From contig JADLFM010000247.1 of NCBI GenBank assembly GCA_020845495.1, positions 1 to 64,000 of the forward strand: a stretch of DNA of 64,000 nt, given 5' to 3'. The notes beneath the pieces are model-generated. The model searched no databases, was not told the origin of the DNA, and worked only from the letters and a program-made list of their open reading frames with translations. The stretch's first letter is position 1. Each line of letters opens with the position of its first letter. Of the stretch, positions 1 through 6,588 are shown in pieces. The stretch is from Chloroflexota bacterium. Its GTDB lineage: Bacteria; Chloroflexota; UBA6077; JACCZL01. The translations under genes and the position numbers were made by a program.

Positions 1-1542
1 CAGGCATCTGGCCAGCAGGTATCCGGCCAGCCGACCGCGCCGGCGGCTACCAGGCCCGCCGAGCAGCCAGCAGCCCCGGCCGCCAAACCGGCCAGCCCGC
101 CGAAGCGCGGCGGGACACTGCGCATCGGTCAGCAGTTCGACATCCAACTCCCACGTCCGCATGCGATCACGTTCCAGCATTACTCAGTGGTCTACTCTGT
201 GTTCGACACGCTGGTGCGCCTCGATCCGAACAACAAGCCGCGGCCGGAGTTGGCTCAATCCTGGGAGTTCTCGAAGGACTTCACGACCCTGACCATGAAG
301 TTGCAGCCGGGTGTGAAGTTCCACACCGGCCGTGACTTCACCGCCAAAGACGTTGTCTGGAACCTGGAGCGAGTCCGCGACCCGAAGGCGAGCTCCCAGA
401 ACCTGACGATGGCGAAGTCGATTGCCAGGATGGAGACGCCCGATCCTCAGACGTTGGTGCTGACGTTCGAGGCGCCGCGGCCGGCCGTCTTCGACATGCT
501 CGACGCCCTCTGGATCCTCGATCCGGAGTCGCTCGCTGATGCCGACAACGGGCAGCGCTGGGTTGGTACCGGCCCGTTTCGCTGGGAGTCCTGGGCACCG
601 GGCGACCGCCTGGAATTGAAGCGCTTCGACGGTTACTGGAAAGCTGGATTGCCCTACCTGGATGCGATCAGCATGCGCGTCATCGCCGACCCCCAGGCGC
701 TGGTGACTCAGCTTCAGGCCGGCGGGCTCGATCTCATCGTCAATCCCGCTTTCGAGCAGGTGGGCGAGCTTCGCCAGGACAAGATGCTGGCAGTCCTCGA
801 GAGCGACACGGGCGCCCAGATGTACTACGTCGGCCTGAACACGTCCACTCCGCCGCTCGACAAGAAGGAAGTGCGCCAGGCGATCAACTATGCCATCGAC
901 CGCAAACGAGTCGTGAGCGCTGCCCTCAGCGGGATCGGCGAGGCGTTCGCCATCCCCTGGTCCAAGTCGTCGCTGGCGTACGACGCCGCCAGGCAGAACG
1001 CCTTCCCGCTCGACGTCGCCAAGGCGAAGGCGCTGCTGACTCAGGCCGGCGTCGCCGACGGGATCGACCTGCCGTTCGTGACCAGCCAGGCATTGCCCGG
1101 CCTGTCGAAGATGGCCCAGGTGATCCAAAGCGACCTGGCCAAGGCGAACATCCGGGTCAAGATCGAAGAGGTCGAGGCCGCTGTGCTGACCACGAATCTG
1201 ACCGGGCGCAAGTTCACCCACGCCTGGAACCTCGGCTTCGGCTTCAACAACCTCCATCCGAGTACCATGCCGTCGGTCGCTTTCCCCTGGCGTGTCGGCC
1301 TCAACAGTTCGTATTACGAGTCACCGGAGTATGCGGATCTGGTGGCCAAGGCGCAGGTGACCACTGACCCGGCGCAGGCAAAGGACGTCTTCGCCCGGCT
1401 GACCGACCATATCCTCGACGCATCGTTCGTCTTGCCAGTGACACCCCAGAAACGGATGTGGGCCACCCGCGCCGACGTGCGCGACGTGAACTGGGGGCAG
1501 GAGGACGCTTTGTTCCTCGAGAGGTCCTGGCTCGACCGCTAG
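1..1542 (+). CDS. ABC transporter substrate-binding protein, peptide/nickel family 5 (5' truncated)
   Basis: The frame is open from base 1, so the start and signal peptide lie outside the window. The visible 513 residues begin with a Gln/Pro/Ala-rich linker typical of lipoprotein tethers, followed by KRGGTLRIG, the usual entry into the SBP_bac_5 (OppA/DppA) fold. Further family features are a VYSVFDTLVRLDPNN segment, GTGPFRWESW and a C-terminal WGQEDALFLERSW. The family captures oligopeptides, nickel or other solutes outside the membrane and delivers them to a permease/ATPase. None of those partners is visible here; they may lie upstream. The gene ends 98 bases before the promoter of the SAM riboswitch operon and is probably a separate unit. 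The substrate cannot be told from sequence. Confidence 0.9.
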   Translation, partial: QASGQQVSGQPTAPAATRPAEQPAAPAAKPASPPKRGGTLRIGQQFDIQLPRPHAITFQHYSVVYSVFDTLVRLDPNNKPRPELAQSWEFSKDFTTLTMKLQPGVKFHTGRDFTAKDVVWNLERVRDPKASSQNLTMAKSIARMETPDPQTLVLTFEAPRPAVFDMLDALWILDPESLADADNGQRWVGTGPFRWESWAPGDRLELKRFDGYWKAGLPYLDAISMRVIADPQALVTQLQAGGLDLIVNPAFEQVGELRQDKMLAVLESDTGAQMYYVGLNTSTPPLDKKEVRQAINYAIDRKRVVSAALSGIGEAFAIPWSKSSLAYDAARQNAFPLDVAKAKALLTQAGVADGIDLPFVTSQALPGLSKMAQVIQSDLAKANIRVKIEEVEAAVLTTNLTGRKFTHAWNLGFGFNNLHPSTMPSVAFPWRVGLNSSYYESPEYADLVAKAQVTTDPAQAKDVFARLTDHILDASFVLPVTPQKRMWATRADVRDVNWGQEDALFLERSWLDR

Positions 1543-1639
1543 CGCGCGTACCAGGTGAGTCCCCCCGATGATCCGCGGGCTATGCCTCGACCGACCTGGC
1601 TTCGATAGACTCGACCTTGACAGGTTGACGGACGTAGCC

Positions 1640-1668
1640 TTGACAGGCTCGTGACGCCCTGCTACAGT
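1640..1668 (+). promoter_or_regulatory. Sigma-70-type promoter of the SAM riboswitch operon
   Basis: TTGACA at 1640-1645 and TACAGT at 1663-1668 are separated by exactly 17 bases, placing the transcript start about 25 bases before the riboswitch P1 stem. A second TTGACA at 1617-1622, in a repeated CCTTGACAGG context, has no matching -10 element. Confidence 0.7.
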
Positions 1669-1701
1669 CCCTCTCTGGAAACTGACAAGTGAATACTGGC
1701 C

Positions 1702-1865
1702 CTTATCAAGAGAGGTGGAGGGAGACGGCCCTGTGAAGCCCGGCAACCACCCTCTCGTCAGCGCGGCCACGGCCCCTTGGGGGTCGAGCCAGCCGCCAGG
1801 TCGAGGTGAAACTCACCTCACGAGAGGGAAGGTGCCAATTCCGCCAGAGCAATCTGGAAGATAAG
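1702..1865 (+). promoter_or_regulatory. SAM-I (S-box) riboswitch aptamer
   Basis: The conserved S-box elements occur in order: CTTATCAAGAGAGGTGGAGG at 1702-1721, the GGCCCTGTGAAGCCCGGCAA core at 1727-1746, an AAGGTGCCAATTCC core near 1829-1842, and closing GATAAG at 1860-1865, which pairs with CTTATC to form P1. Optional stems are extended but the core is intact. This class binds S-adenosylmethionine and switches off methionine and SAM synthesis or transport genes. Here it leads into a threonine-synthase-like gene and a sulfur-carrier cassette. Confidence 0.93.
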
Positions 1866-1887
1866 GGGAGTTCAGCAGCAGACTGCC

Positions 1888-1919
1888 ATGAGCCCCTTAC
1901 GCCAGTGAGGGGCTCATTT
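1888..1919 (+). terminator. Riboswitch expression platform: intrinsic terminator with antiterminator
   Basis: ATGAGCCCCT at 1888-1897 pairs perfectly with AGGGGCTCAT at 1908-1917, the stem can extend to a GCCA loop, and a short T run follows. The 3' side of riboswitch P1 continues as TAAGGGG (1862-1868), complementary to CCCCTTA (1893-1899) in the terminator's 5' arm. SAM-bound P1 would sequester TAAGGGG and permit termination; without SAM the antiterminator forms. This predicts a genetic OFF switch. Confidence 0.85.
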
Positions 1920-2050
1920 GTTGGCGGTACACAGAGCAGCCACGAGGCCGTCGCCGCGTCCACCTGGACGAGTTGCGATGGCCTGTTTCGTCTCGGCGTG
2001 GTACGTCTGGATGGCGAGTCCGGCCACGAGCGTGAAAGAGGTGGTCTGCG

Positions 2051-3313
2051 TTGGGTAGCGTCAAAGGTCTTCAGTGTCGTGAATGCGGCCAACTCTATCC
2101 GGCCGAGCCGATCCACGTCTGCGAGTTGTGCTTCGGACCGCTCGAAGTCGCCTACGACTACGACGCCATCGGTGAGCGTGTCAGCCGCGCATCGATCGCT
2201 GCCGGGCCCCACTCCCTCTGGCGGTACAAGGCACTCCTGCCGATCGAGGGCGAGCGCTACGTGGACACCCAGGCCGGCTTCACCCCGCTTGTGAGGGCCG
2301 CCAATCTTGGACGTGCGCTCGGGCTGCGGAACGTCTACGTCAAGAACGATACCGTCAACCCGACGTTCTCCTTCAAGGACCGCCCCGTCTCGATCGCCTC
2401 CAGCAAGGCGCTCGAGTTCGGGTTTGACACGCTCGCCTGCGCCTCGACCGGCAACCTGGCCGGCTCGGTTGCCGCGCATGCCGCGAAGGCCGGCATGCGC
2501 GCCTGCATCTTCATCCCAGCCGACCTCGAGCCAAGCAAGATCGCCGGCGCTCAGGCCTACTCGCCGACCCTGGTGGCCGTCGACGGCAACTACGACGACG
2601 TCAACCGGGTGTGCAGTGAGATCGCCGACAAGTACCGCTGGGCCTTCGTGAACATCAACGTCCGTCCGTACTACTCCGAAGGCTCGAAGACGCTGGCCTT
2701 TGAGGTCGCCGAGCAGCTTGGCTGGCGCATCCCCGACCGCGCAATCGTTCCAATCGCCAGTGGTTCGCTCTTCACCAAGGTCTGGAAGGGGTTCCAGGAA
2801 CTGACCAGGCTGGGCCTCGTCGATGCCGGAACACCGCCAATCCTGCCCAAGATGGTCGGTGCGCAGGCGCTCGGCTGCTCGCCGGTCGTGACAGCCTGGG
2901 ATGCGCAGACGATGGACGTGGTACCAGTCAAGCCAAAGACGATCGCCAAGTCTCTGGCAATCGGCAATCCAGCCGACGGCTACTACTCGTTGCGGATCAT
3001 CAAGGAGTCCGGCGGCGTGGCCTGCTCGGTGACCGACGAGCAAATCGTCGAGGGCATGAAGCTGCTGGCGCGGACGGAAGGGATCTTTGCGGAGACGGCC
3101 GGCGGGGTGACCGTTGGAACCCTCAAGAAGCTGGCCGAGAGTGGCCAGATCGACCCGGACGAACTGGTTGTGGTGTACGTGACCGGCAACGGGCTGAAGA
3201 CGCCGGAGGCGCTCGTTGGGGCGCTGGCCGAGCCCCACTACGTGCCGGCCAGCCTGAGCGCAGTCGAAGCAGCACTCAGGCTCGATGGGCGGCCGGTGAC
3301 GTCGGTCGCCTAA
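2051..3313 (+). CDS. thrC: Threonine synthase-like PLP enzyme (SAM riboswitch-controlled)
   Basis: Fold-type II PLP enzyme of 420 residues. An N-terminal zinc ribbon is formed by Cys9, Cys12, Cys24 and Cys27, as in many bacterial and archaeal threonine synthases. The Schiff-base lysine is Lys109 in SFKDR; ASTGNLAGS matches the phosphate-binding loop and AETAGG lies near the C terminus. The start is TTG at 2051, preceded by AGAGGTGG. Threonine synthases convert O-phosphohomoserine to threonine. The SAM riboswitch and the downstream sulfur-carrier genes make a second reading attractive: a homocysteine-forming enzyme that replaces the phosphate with sulfur from a protein thiocarboxylate, by analogy with mycobacterial CysM/CysO acting on O-phosphoserine. 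Sequence alone does not separate these roles; plain threonine synthase remains the default. Confidence 0.88.
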   Translation: MGSVKGLQCRECGQLYPAEPIHVCELCFGPLEVAYDYDAIGERVSRASIAAGPHSLWRYKALLPIEGERYVDTQAGFTPLVRAANLGRALGLRNVYVKNDTVNPTFSFKDRPVSIASSKALEFGFDTLACASTGNLAGSVAAHAAKAGMRACIFIPADLEPSKIAGAQAYSPTLVAVDGNYDDVNRVCSEIADKYRWAFVNINVRPYYSEGSKTLAFEVAEQLGWRIPDRAIVPIASGSLFTKVWKGFQELTRLGLVDAGTPPILPKMVGAQALGCSPVVTAWDAQTMDVVPVKPKTIAKSLAIGNPADGYYSLRIIKESGGVACSVTDEQIVEGMKLLARTEGIFAETAGGVTVGTLKKLAESGQIDPDELVVVYVTGNGLKTPEALVGALAEPHYVPASLSAVEAALRLDGRPVTSVA

Positions 3314-3434
3314 CGGGGCCGGCGCGGAGCCGCCGCGCTCCCGGTTACTGGACCCGGTGCGGACGCTGGCGTCGGCCGGGAGGACCGGGGTACGGTTGCA
3401 CTGGCGTTCTCAACGGGGAGAAGGAGGTTCCGCG

Positions 3435-3677
3435 ATGGCCAAGCAACGCATGAAGTTCACGTTTCCCGGCGAGTTGATCACCCAACCAGTGATCTACACG
3501 ATGGGGAAGGAGTTTCACGTCGTCACCAACATCCGGCGCGCGAACGTCATGGACGATCGCGGCTTCATGGTCTTGGAGATCAGCGGGAGCGACCGCGAGA
3601 TCGAGCGCGCCATCGCGTGGGCGAAAGAACAAGGGGTGCGCGTCGACCCTATTGAAGGCGATATCGTCGCTGGCTAG
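3435..3677 (+). CDS. Stand-alone NIL-domain protein
   Basis: Small 80-residue protein starting at the ATG at 3435, chosen because AAGGAGG lies eight bases upstream. The sequence (KFTFPGELITQPVIYTMGKE ... NIRRANV ... GFMVLEISG) matches the ferredoxin-like NIL domain found at the C terminus of methionine-importer ATPases (MetN) and fused to ferredoxin domains in the homocysteine-forming system of methanogens and sulfate reducers. Here it has neither an ATPase nor iron-sulfur cysteines. In a SAM-riboswitch operon it may bind a sulfur amino acid or serve as an accessory to the sulfur-transfer proteins. That role is inferred from family and context only. Confidence 0.82.
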   Translation: MAKQRMKFTFPGELITQPVIYTMGKEFHVVTNIRRANVMDDRGFMVLEISGSDREIERAIAWAKEQGVRVDPIEGDIVAG

Positions 3678-3769
3678 GCCACAGCCACCGCATGGCCCTG
3701 ACCTATGGCCCTGACCGCGAGGCTGGAGCTAGCCGGTGACGCTGCTCGAACACGAGGAGGAAGACAGGC

Positions 3770-4048
3770 ATGAGTATTCGAGTCAGGATCCCGGCGGCGC
3801 TTCGGTCCGTCACCGGCGGTGAGACGGAAGTCAGCGTGGGCGGGGCGAGCGTCGATCAGGCGCTCGGCGAACTGGAGCAGCGCTTCCCCGGCATCCGTCA
3901 GCGGCTGCGCGACGATGAAGGAGCGCTCCGCCGCTTCGTCAACCTCTACGTCAACGGCGAGGATGTCCGCTTCCTCCAGGGGCTCCAGACGAACCTGAAA
4001 GCCGGCGACGAGGTCTCGATCATCCCGGCCGTCGCGGGGGGCTGCTAA
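3770..4048 (+). CDS. ThiS/MoaD-like sulfur carrier ending in Gly-Gly-Cys
   Basis: Ubiquitin-fold sulfur carrier of 92 residues; ATG at 3770 preceded by GAGGAGG. Typical features are an N-terminal MSIRVRIPAALR strand, NLYVNGEDVRF, and DEVSIIPAVAGG near the end. Such proteins are adenylated on a terminal Gly-Gly by a ThiF/MoeB-type E1 and converted to a thiocarboxylate sulfur donor. This one has one extra residue, Cys92, after the Gly-Gly (codons GGG GGC TGC TAA). A blocked carrier would need trimming, as for the Cys-Phe tail of QbsE removed by a JAMM peptidase in thioquinolobactin synthesis. No JAMM gene is in this window. Size and context resemble CysO/HcyS-type amino-acid sulfur carriers more than molybdopterin-specific MoaD. 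Confidence 0.87.
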   Translation: MSIRVRIPAALRSVTGGETEVSVGGASVDQALGELEQRFPGIRQRLRDDEGALRRFVNLYVNGEDVRFLQGLQTNLKAGDEVSIIPAVAGGC

Positions 4049-4056
4049 GAGACGGC

Positions 4057-4105
4057 CTCACCCTCGCCCCCTCCCTCCGTACGCGGGGGAGGGGGCGAGG
4101 GTGAG
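4057..4105 (+). repeat. Long perfect hairpin between carrier and E1 genes (REP-like or attenuator)
   Basis: An 18-bp arm (4057-4074) is perfectly complementary to 4088-4105, with a 13-base loop that contains GTAC. No T run follows. It starts 8 bases after the carrier stop codon and ends 21 bases before the E1 start. Similar CTCACCC and CCCCTC strings occur in other gaps (about 22630-22690, 28928-28975), suggesting a dispersed REP-like element; partial termination or mRNA 3'-end stabilisation is also possible. Confidence 0.6.
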
Positions 4106-4126
4106 AGACGTCTTCGCCGATCGCCC

Positions 4127-5143
4127 ATGGATCGCTATTCTCGCCAGGAGATCTTTCCACCCATCGGTGTTGAGGGGCAGCAACGGCTCCTGGCAAGCCG
4201 GGTGACCCTCGTCGGCTGCGGTGCGCTCGGGACCGTCCTCGCCAACGTGCTCGCGCGTGCCGGCGTCGGCTACCTGCGGATCGTCGACCGTGACTACGTG
4301 GAGGTCAGCAACCTCCAGCGGCAAGTCCTCTTCGACGAGGCTGACGCCCGCGAGGGTGTCCCGAAGGCGACCGCTGCCGCAACCAGGCTCGGGCAGATCA
4401 ACTCTGAGATCGCCCTCGAGGCCGTCGTTGCGGACTTCAACCCCGACAACGCCGAGCGGTTGATTCGCGATGCCGACCTCGTTCTCGACGGGACCGATAA
4501 CTTCGAGGTCCGCTACGTCCTCAACGACACCTGCGTCAAGCTCGGCAAGCCGTGGGTCTACGCCGCCGCGATCTCCAGCTACGGCGTGATGATGCCGATC
4601 GTACCCGGCCTGACGCCGTGCCTACGTTGTATCTTCCTCCAACCGCCGGCGGCCGGCAGTGTCGACACCTGCGACGTCGCAGGCGTGATCGGCCCAACGC
4701 CCGGCATCATCGCCAATCTTGCCGCCGTCGAAGCGATCAAGCTCCTTCTTGGAGCGCGCGAGCACCTGAGCCGGGGCCTGCTCTGGATCGACTGCTGGTA
4801 CAACACGTTCCAGCGAACGCCGATCGAGGCGCCCGTGCCCGGCTGTCCGACCTGCCAGGAGCGCCGCTTCGAGTTTCTTGAGAACCCGGCTGCCGGCCGC
4901 GCGGCCACGCTGTGTGGGCGCGATGCCGTCCAGGTCCGTCCGGCGGCCGCCACCCAACTCGATCTCGGCGGGCTGGCCGTGCGCCTGCAGACAGTTGGCT
5001 CGGTGCGGGCCAGCGAGCACCTGCTTCGGCTGATGGTGCCACCATACGAGATGACGATCTTCCCCGACGCTCGCGCCATCGTCAAGGGAACGTCAGATCC
5101 GAACGTGGCGCGCAGCCTGTACGCCCGCTACGTCGGCACCTGA
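4127..5143 (+). CDS. ThiF/MoeB/HesA-family adenylyltransferase (E1-like)
   Basis: 338-residue E1-like enzyme expected to adenylate the C terminus of the adjacent sulfur carrier. Residues 30-35 (GCGALG) are the nucleotide-binding loop, followed by VDRDYVEVSNLQRQ, the arginine-containing ATP motif, and DGTDN at 121-125. Zinc is probably held by Cys165/Cys168 and Cys240/Cys243. Cys182 in TCDVAGVIGPTPG occupies the conserved cysteine position of ThiF/MoeB. There is no C-terminal rhodanese domain; about 85 residues after the zinc site form a shorter divergent module. No strong ribosome binding site precedes the ATG at 4127, so translation may be weaker than that of the carrier. It is the last gene of the SAM-regulated operon and faces a convergent gene. 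Confidence 0.88.
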   Translation: MDRYSRQEIFPPIGVEGQQRLLASRVTLVGCGALGTVLANVLARAGVGYLRIVDRDYVEVSNLQRQVLFDEADAREGVPKATAAATRLGQINSEIALEAVVADFNPDNAERLIRDADLVLDGTDNFEVRYVLNDTCVKLGKPWVYAAAISSYGVMMPIVPGLTPCLRCIFLQPPAAGSVDTCDVAGVIGPTPGIIANLAAVEAIKLLLGAREHLSRGLLWIDCWYNTFQRTPIEAPVPGCPTCQERRFEFLENPAAGRAATLCGRDAVQVRPAAATQLDLGGLAVRLQTVGSVRASEHLLRLMVPPYEMTIFPDARAIVKGTSDPNVARSLYARYVGT

Positions 5144-5150
5144 CCTGAAG

Positions 5151-5179
5151 GCAGGCCGGCTCTCGTCCGGGCGGCCTGC
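5151..5179. terminator. Hairpin between convergent genes
   Basis: GCAGGCCG at 5151-5158 pairs with CGGCCTGC at 5172-5179 in the 44-base gap between the E1-like gene and the convergent polysaccharide deacetylase gene. There is no T run, so bidirectional termination is inferred from position. Confidence 0.45.
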
Positions 5180-5187
5180 TCGCGCGG

Positions 5188-6459
5188 TCAGTTCTGCCAG
5201 GAGAGTGGCGTCATCCGCGCGGCGAGGTCCTTGACCGAATCCGAGCCACGCGCCCGAACCCGGTGGAGCTCGAACGGCGACGATGCCGCGTGCATCGTGC
5301 CGTGCTGGACGGTAACAGCGGCCACGTATCCAGCGGCGCGAGTCGCGAGAACGACGTTGGCGTTGTACTTGCCAGCAGGGTATGCCAGGAAGCGGCAGGG
5401 CTGACCCAGCGCGTCTTCGAGAGTCTGCTTCGACTCGCCTAACTGGCGCTTGAGCGCAGCGGGTGAGATCGCCGCCAGGTCTGGGTGGTCGATGGTGTGG
5501 GACTCGATGGCCATGCCAGCGGCAGCCATCTCTTTGATCTGGTCCCAGGTCAGATAACCCGGCTTTTCGACGAAGTCGGTGACAACGTAGAACGTCCCGA
5601 CCATACCGTGCTGCTGCAACGCCTTGAAGGCGTATTCGTAGGCGTCGTCGTAGCCGTCGTCGAACGTGAGCGCCACCGCGCGTTTCGGGAGCTCCGGACC
5701 GCCCTCGAAGTCGTTCATCAGGTCGTCCAGCGTGACGGTCACGAGGCCGGCCTCGGCGAAGTACGCCAACTGCTTCTCGAAGTTCTCCGGCGACACCGTC
5801 AGGTCGCGGCGGATGGCATCCGGGTTAGGCGGTAGCAAGCCGACGTGATGGTACATCAGGATCGGGAGCTCGGCCTTGGGACGAGGGGTGCCGCGGGGGG
5901 CAGCCGCCGCTGCGAGGCGATGCGCGATCAACGGATTCGGCGTGGGCGACGGACTCGGCGTGGGCGACGGACTCGGCGTGGGCGTCGGTTCGGCAGTCGG
6001 CGTAGCCGGGGGAGCGCTGGCCTGCCTGGTGGCTTGTGGGCTCGCGTCGCTTATAGCGGTGTTCCCGGTGCGGCTGGTGCCATCGCCCGATGTGGCAGCT
6101 CCACCCGCTTGCGCCTCCGGCGGCGAGATCGGGGACGCCGCTTCGCCCGTGGCGGTGAGACGGGTATCCGAGCTCTGTCCGCTCGGCGACGTGCCGGTCG
6201 CCTGAGACTCGGCAAGGCGCTGAGTCGGGGTACCCTCCGCGTGCTCATCGACGCTCATCGGCCCACGGGCGGCACCCGGAGGCGGCGCGGCTACGACCTC
6301 GTTCTGCGCGTGCGCTAACACGATGATAGTCGGCGGCGACAGCATCTCTGTCGCAGCCCACAGCGTGGCCATGACGCCCGCCGAGACGAGGGCGACCCAG
6401 GCCGTCACGACCAGTCCGTGAGCGGCCAGCAGGTGCCGGATGGAGTCTCCCGATCGCAC
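5188..6459 (-). CDS. Membrane-anchored polysaccharide deacetylase (NodB/CE4 fold)
   Basis: 423 residues from a GTG start. A single hydrophobic segment at about residues 10-40 anchors the protein; residues 60-185 are a low-complexity Pro/Ser/Thr linker containing repeated PTPSPS. The catalytic domain (about 200-400) begins with PILMYHHV and carries TFDDGYDDAYEYAF (CE4 motif 1, metal-binding Asp) and SHTIDHPDL (His-x3-His metal ligands), then FLAYPAGKYN. This resembles extracellular CE4 esterases acting on acetylated glycans such as peptidoglycan or poly-N-acetylglucosamine; the exact substrate is unknown. Its neighbour on the same strand is a GT39-like glycosyltransferase 129 bases upstream, but co-transcription is not evident. 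Confidence 0.9.
   Translation of the reverse strand: MRSGDSIRHLLAAHGLVVTAWVALVSAGVMATLWAATEMLSPPTIIVLAHAQNEVVAAPPPGAARGPMSVDEHAEGTPTQRLAESQATGTSPSGQSSDTRLTATGEAASPISPPEAQAGGAATSGDGTSRTGNTAISDASPQATRQASAPPATPTAEPTPTPSPSPTPSPSPTPNPLIAHRLAAAAAPRGTPRPKAELPILMYHHVGLLPPNPDAIRRDLTVSPENFEKQLAYFAEAGLVTVTLDDLMNDFEGGPELPKRAVALTFDDGYDDAYEYAFKALQQHGMVGTFYVVTDFVEKPGYLTWDQIKEMAAAGMAIESHTIDHPDLAAISPAALKRQLGESKQTLEDALGQPCRFLAYPAGKYNANVVLATRAAGYVAAVTVQHGTMHAASSPFELHRVRARGSDSVKDLAARMTPLSWQN
5941..5994 (+). repeat. 18-bp tandem repeat inside the deacetylase linker
   Basis: Unit CGTGGGCGACGGACTCGG occurs at 5941-5958 and 5959-5976, with a degenerate third copy at 5977-5994. Because 18 is divisible by three it keeps frame and encodes PTPSPS repeats on the minus strand, so copy-number change would only alter linker length. 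Confidence 0.8.
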
Positions 6460-6588
6460 GGCCCGAACTGTACGCGCTCGCGGCGTTCACGTCAAACTGC
6501 CTCGCATCCCGTGTGCAGGAAGGCAGCTTCGAGTCGCCCCGAGTCGGCGATCGAGACGCGTTCGTAAGGCGTTCGTCAGGCGCTCAGG

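Noticed and set aside
1706..3238. 510-codon minus-strand open frame over the riboswitch and thrC
   Set aside because: It is antisense to a well-conserved PLP enzyme and a riboswitch; its translation is low complexity without domains.
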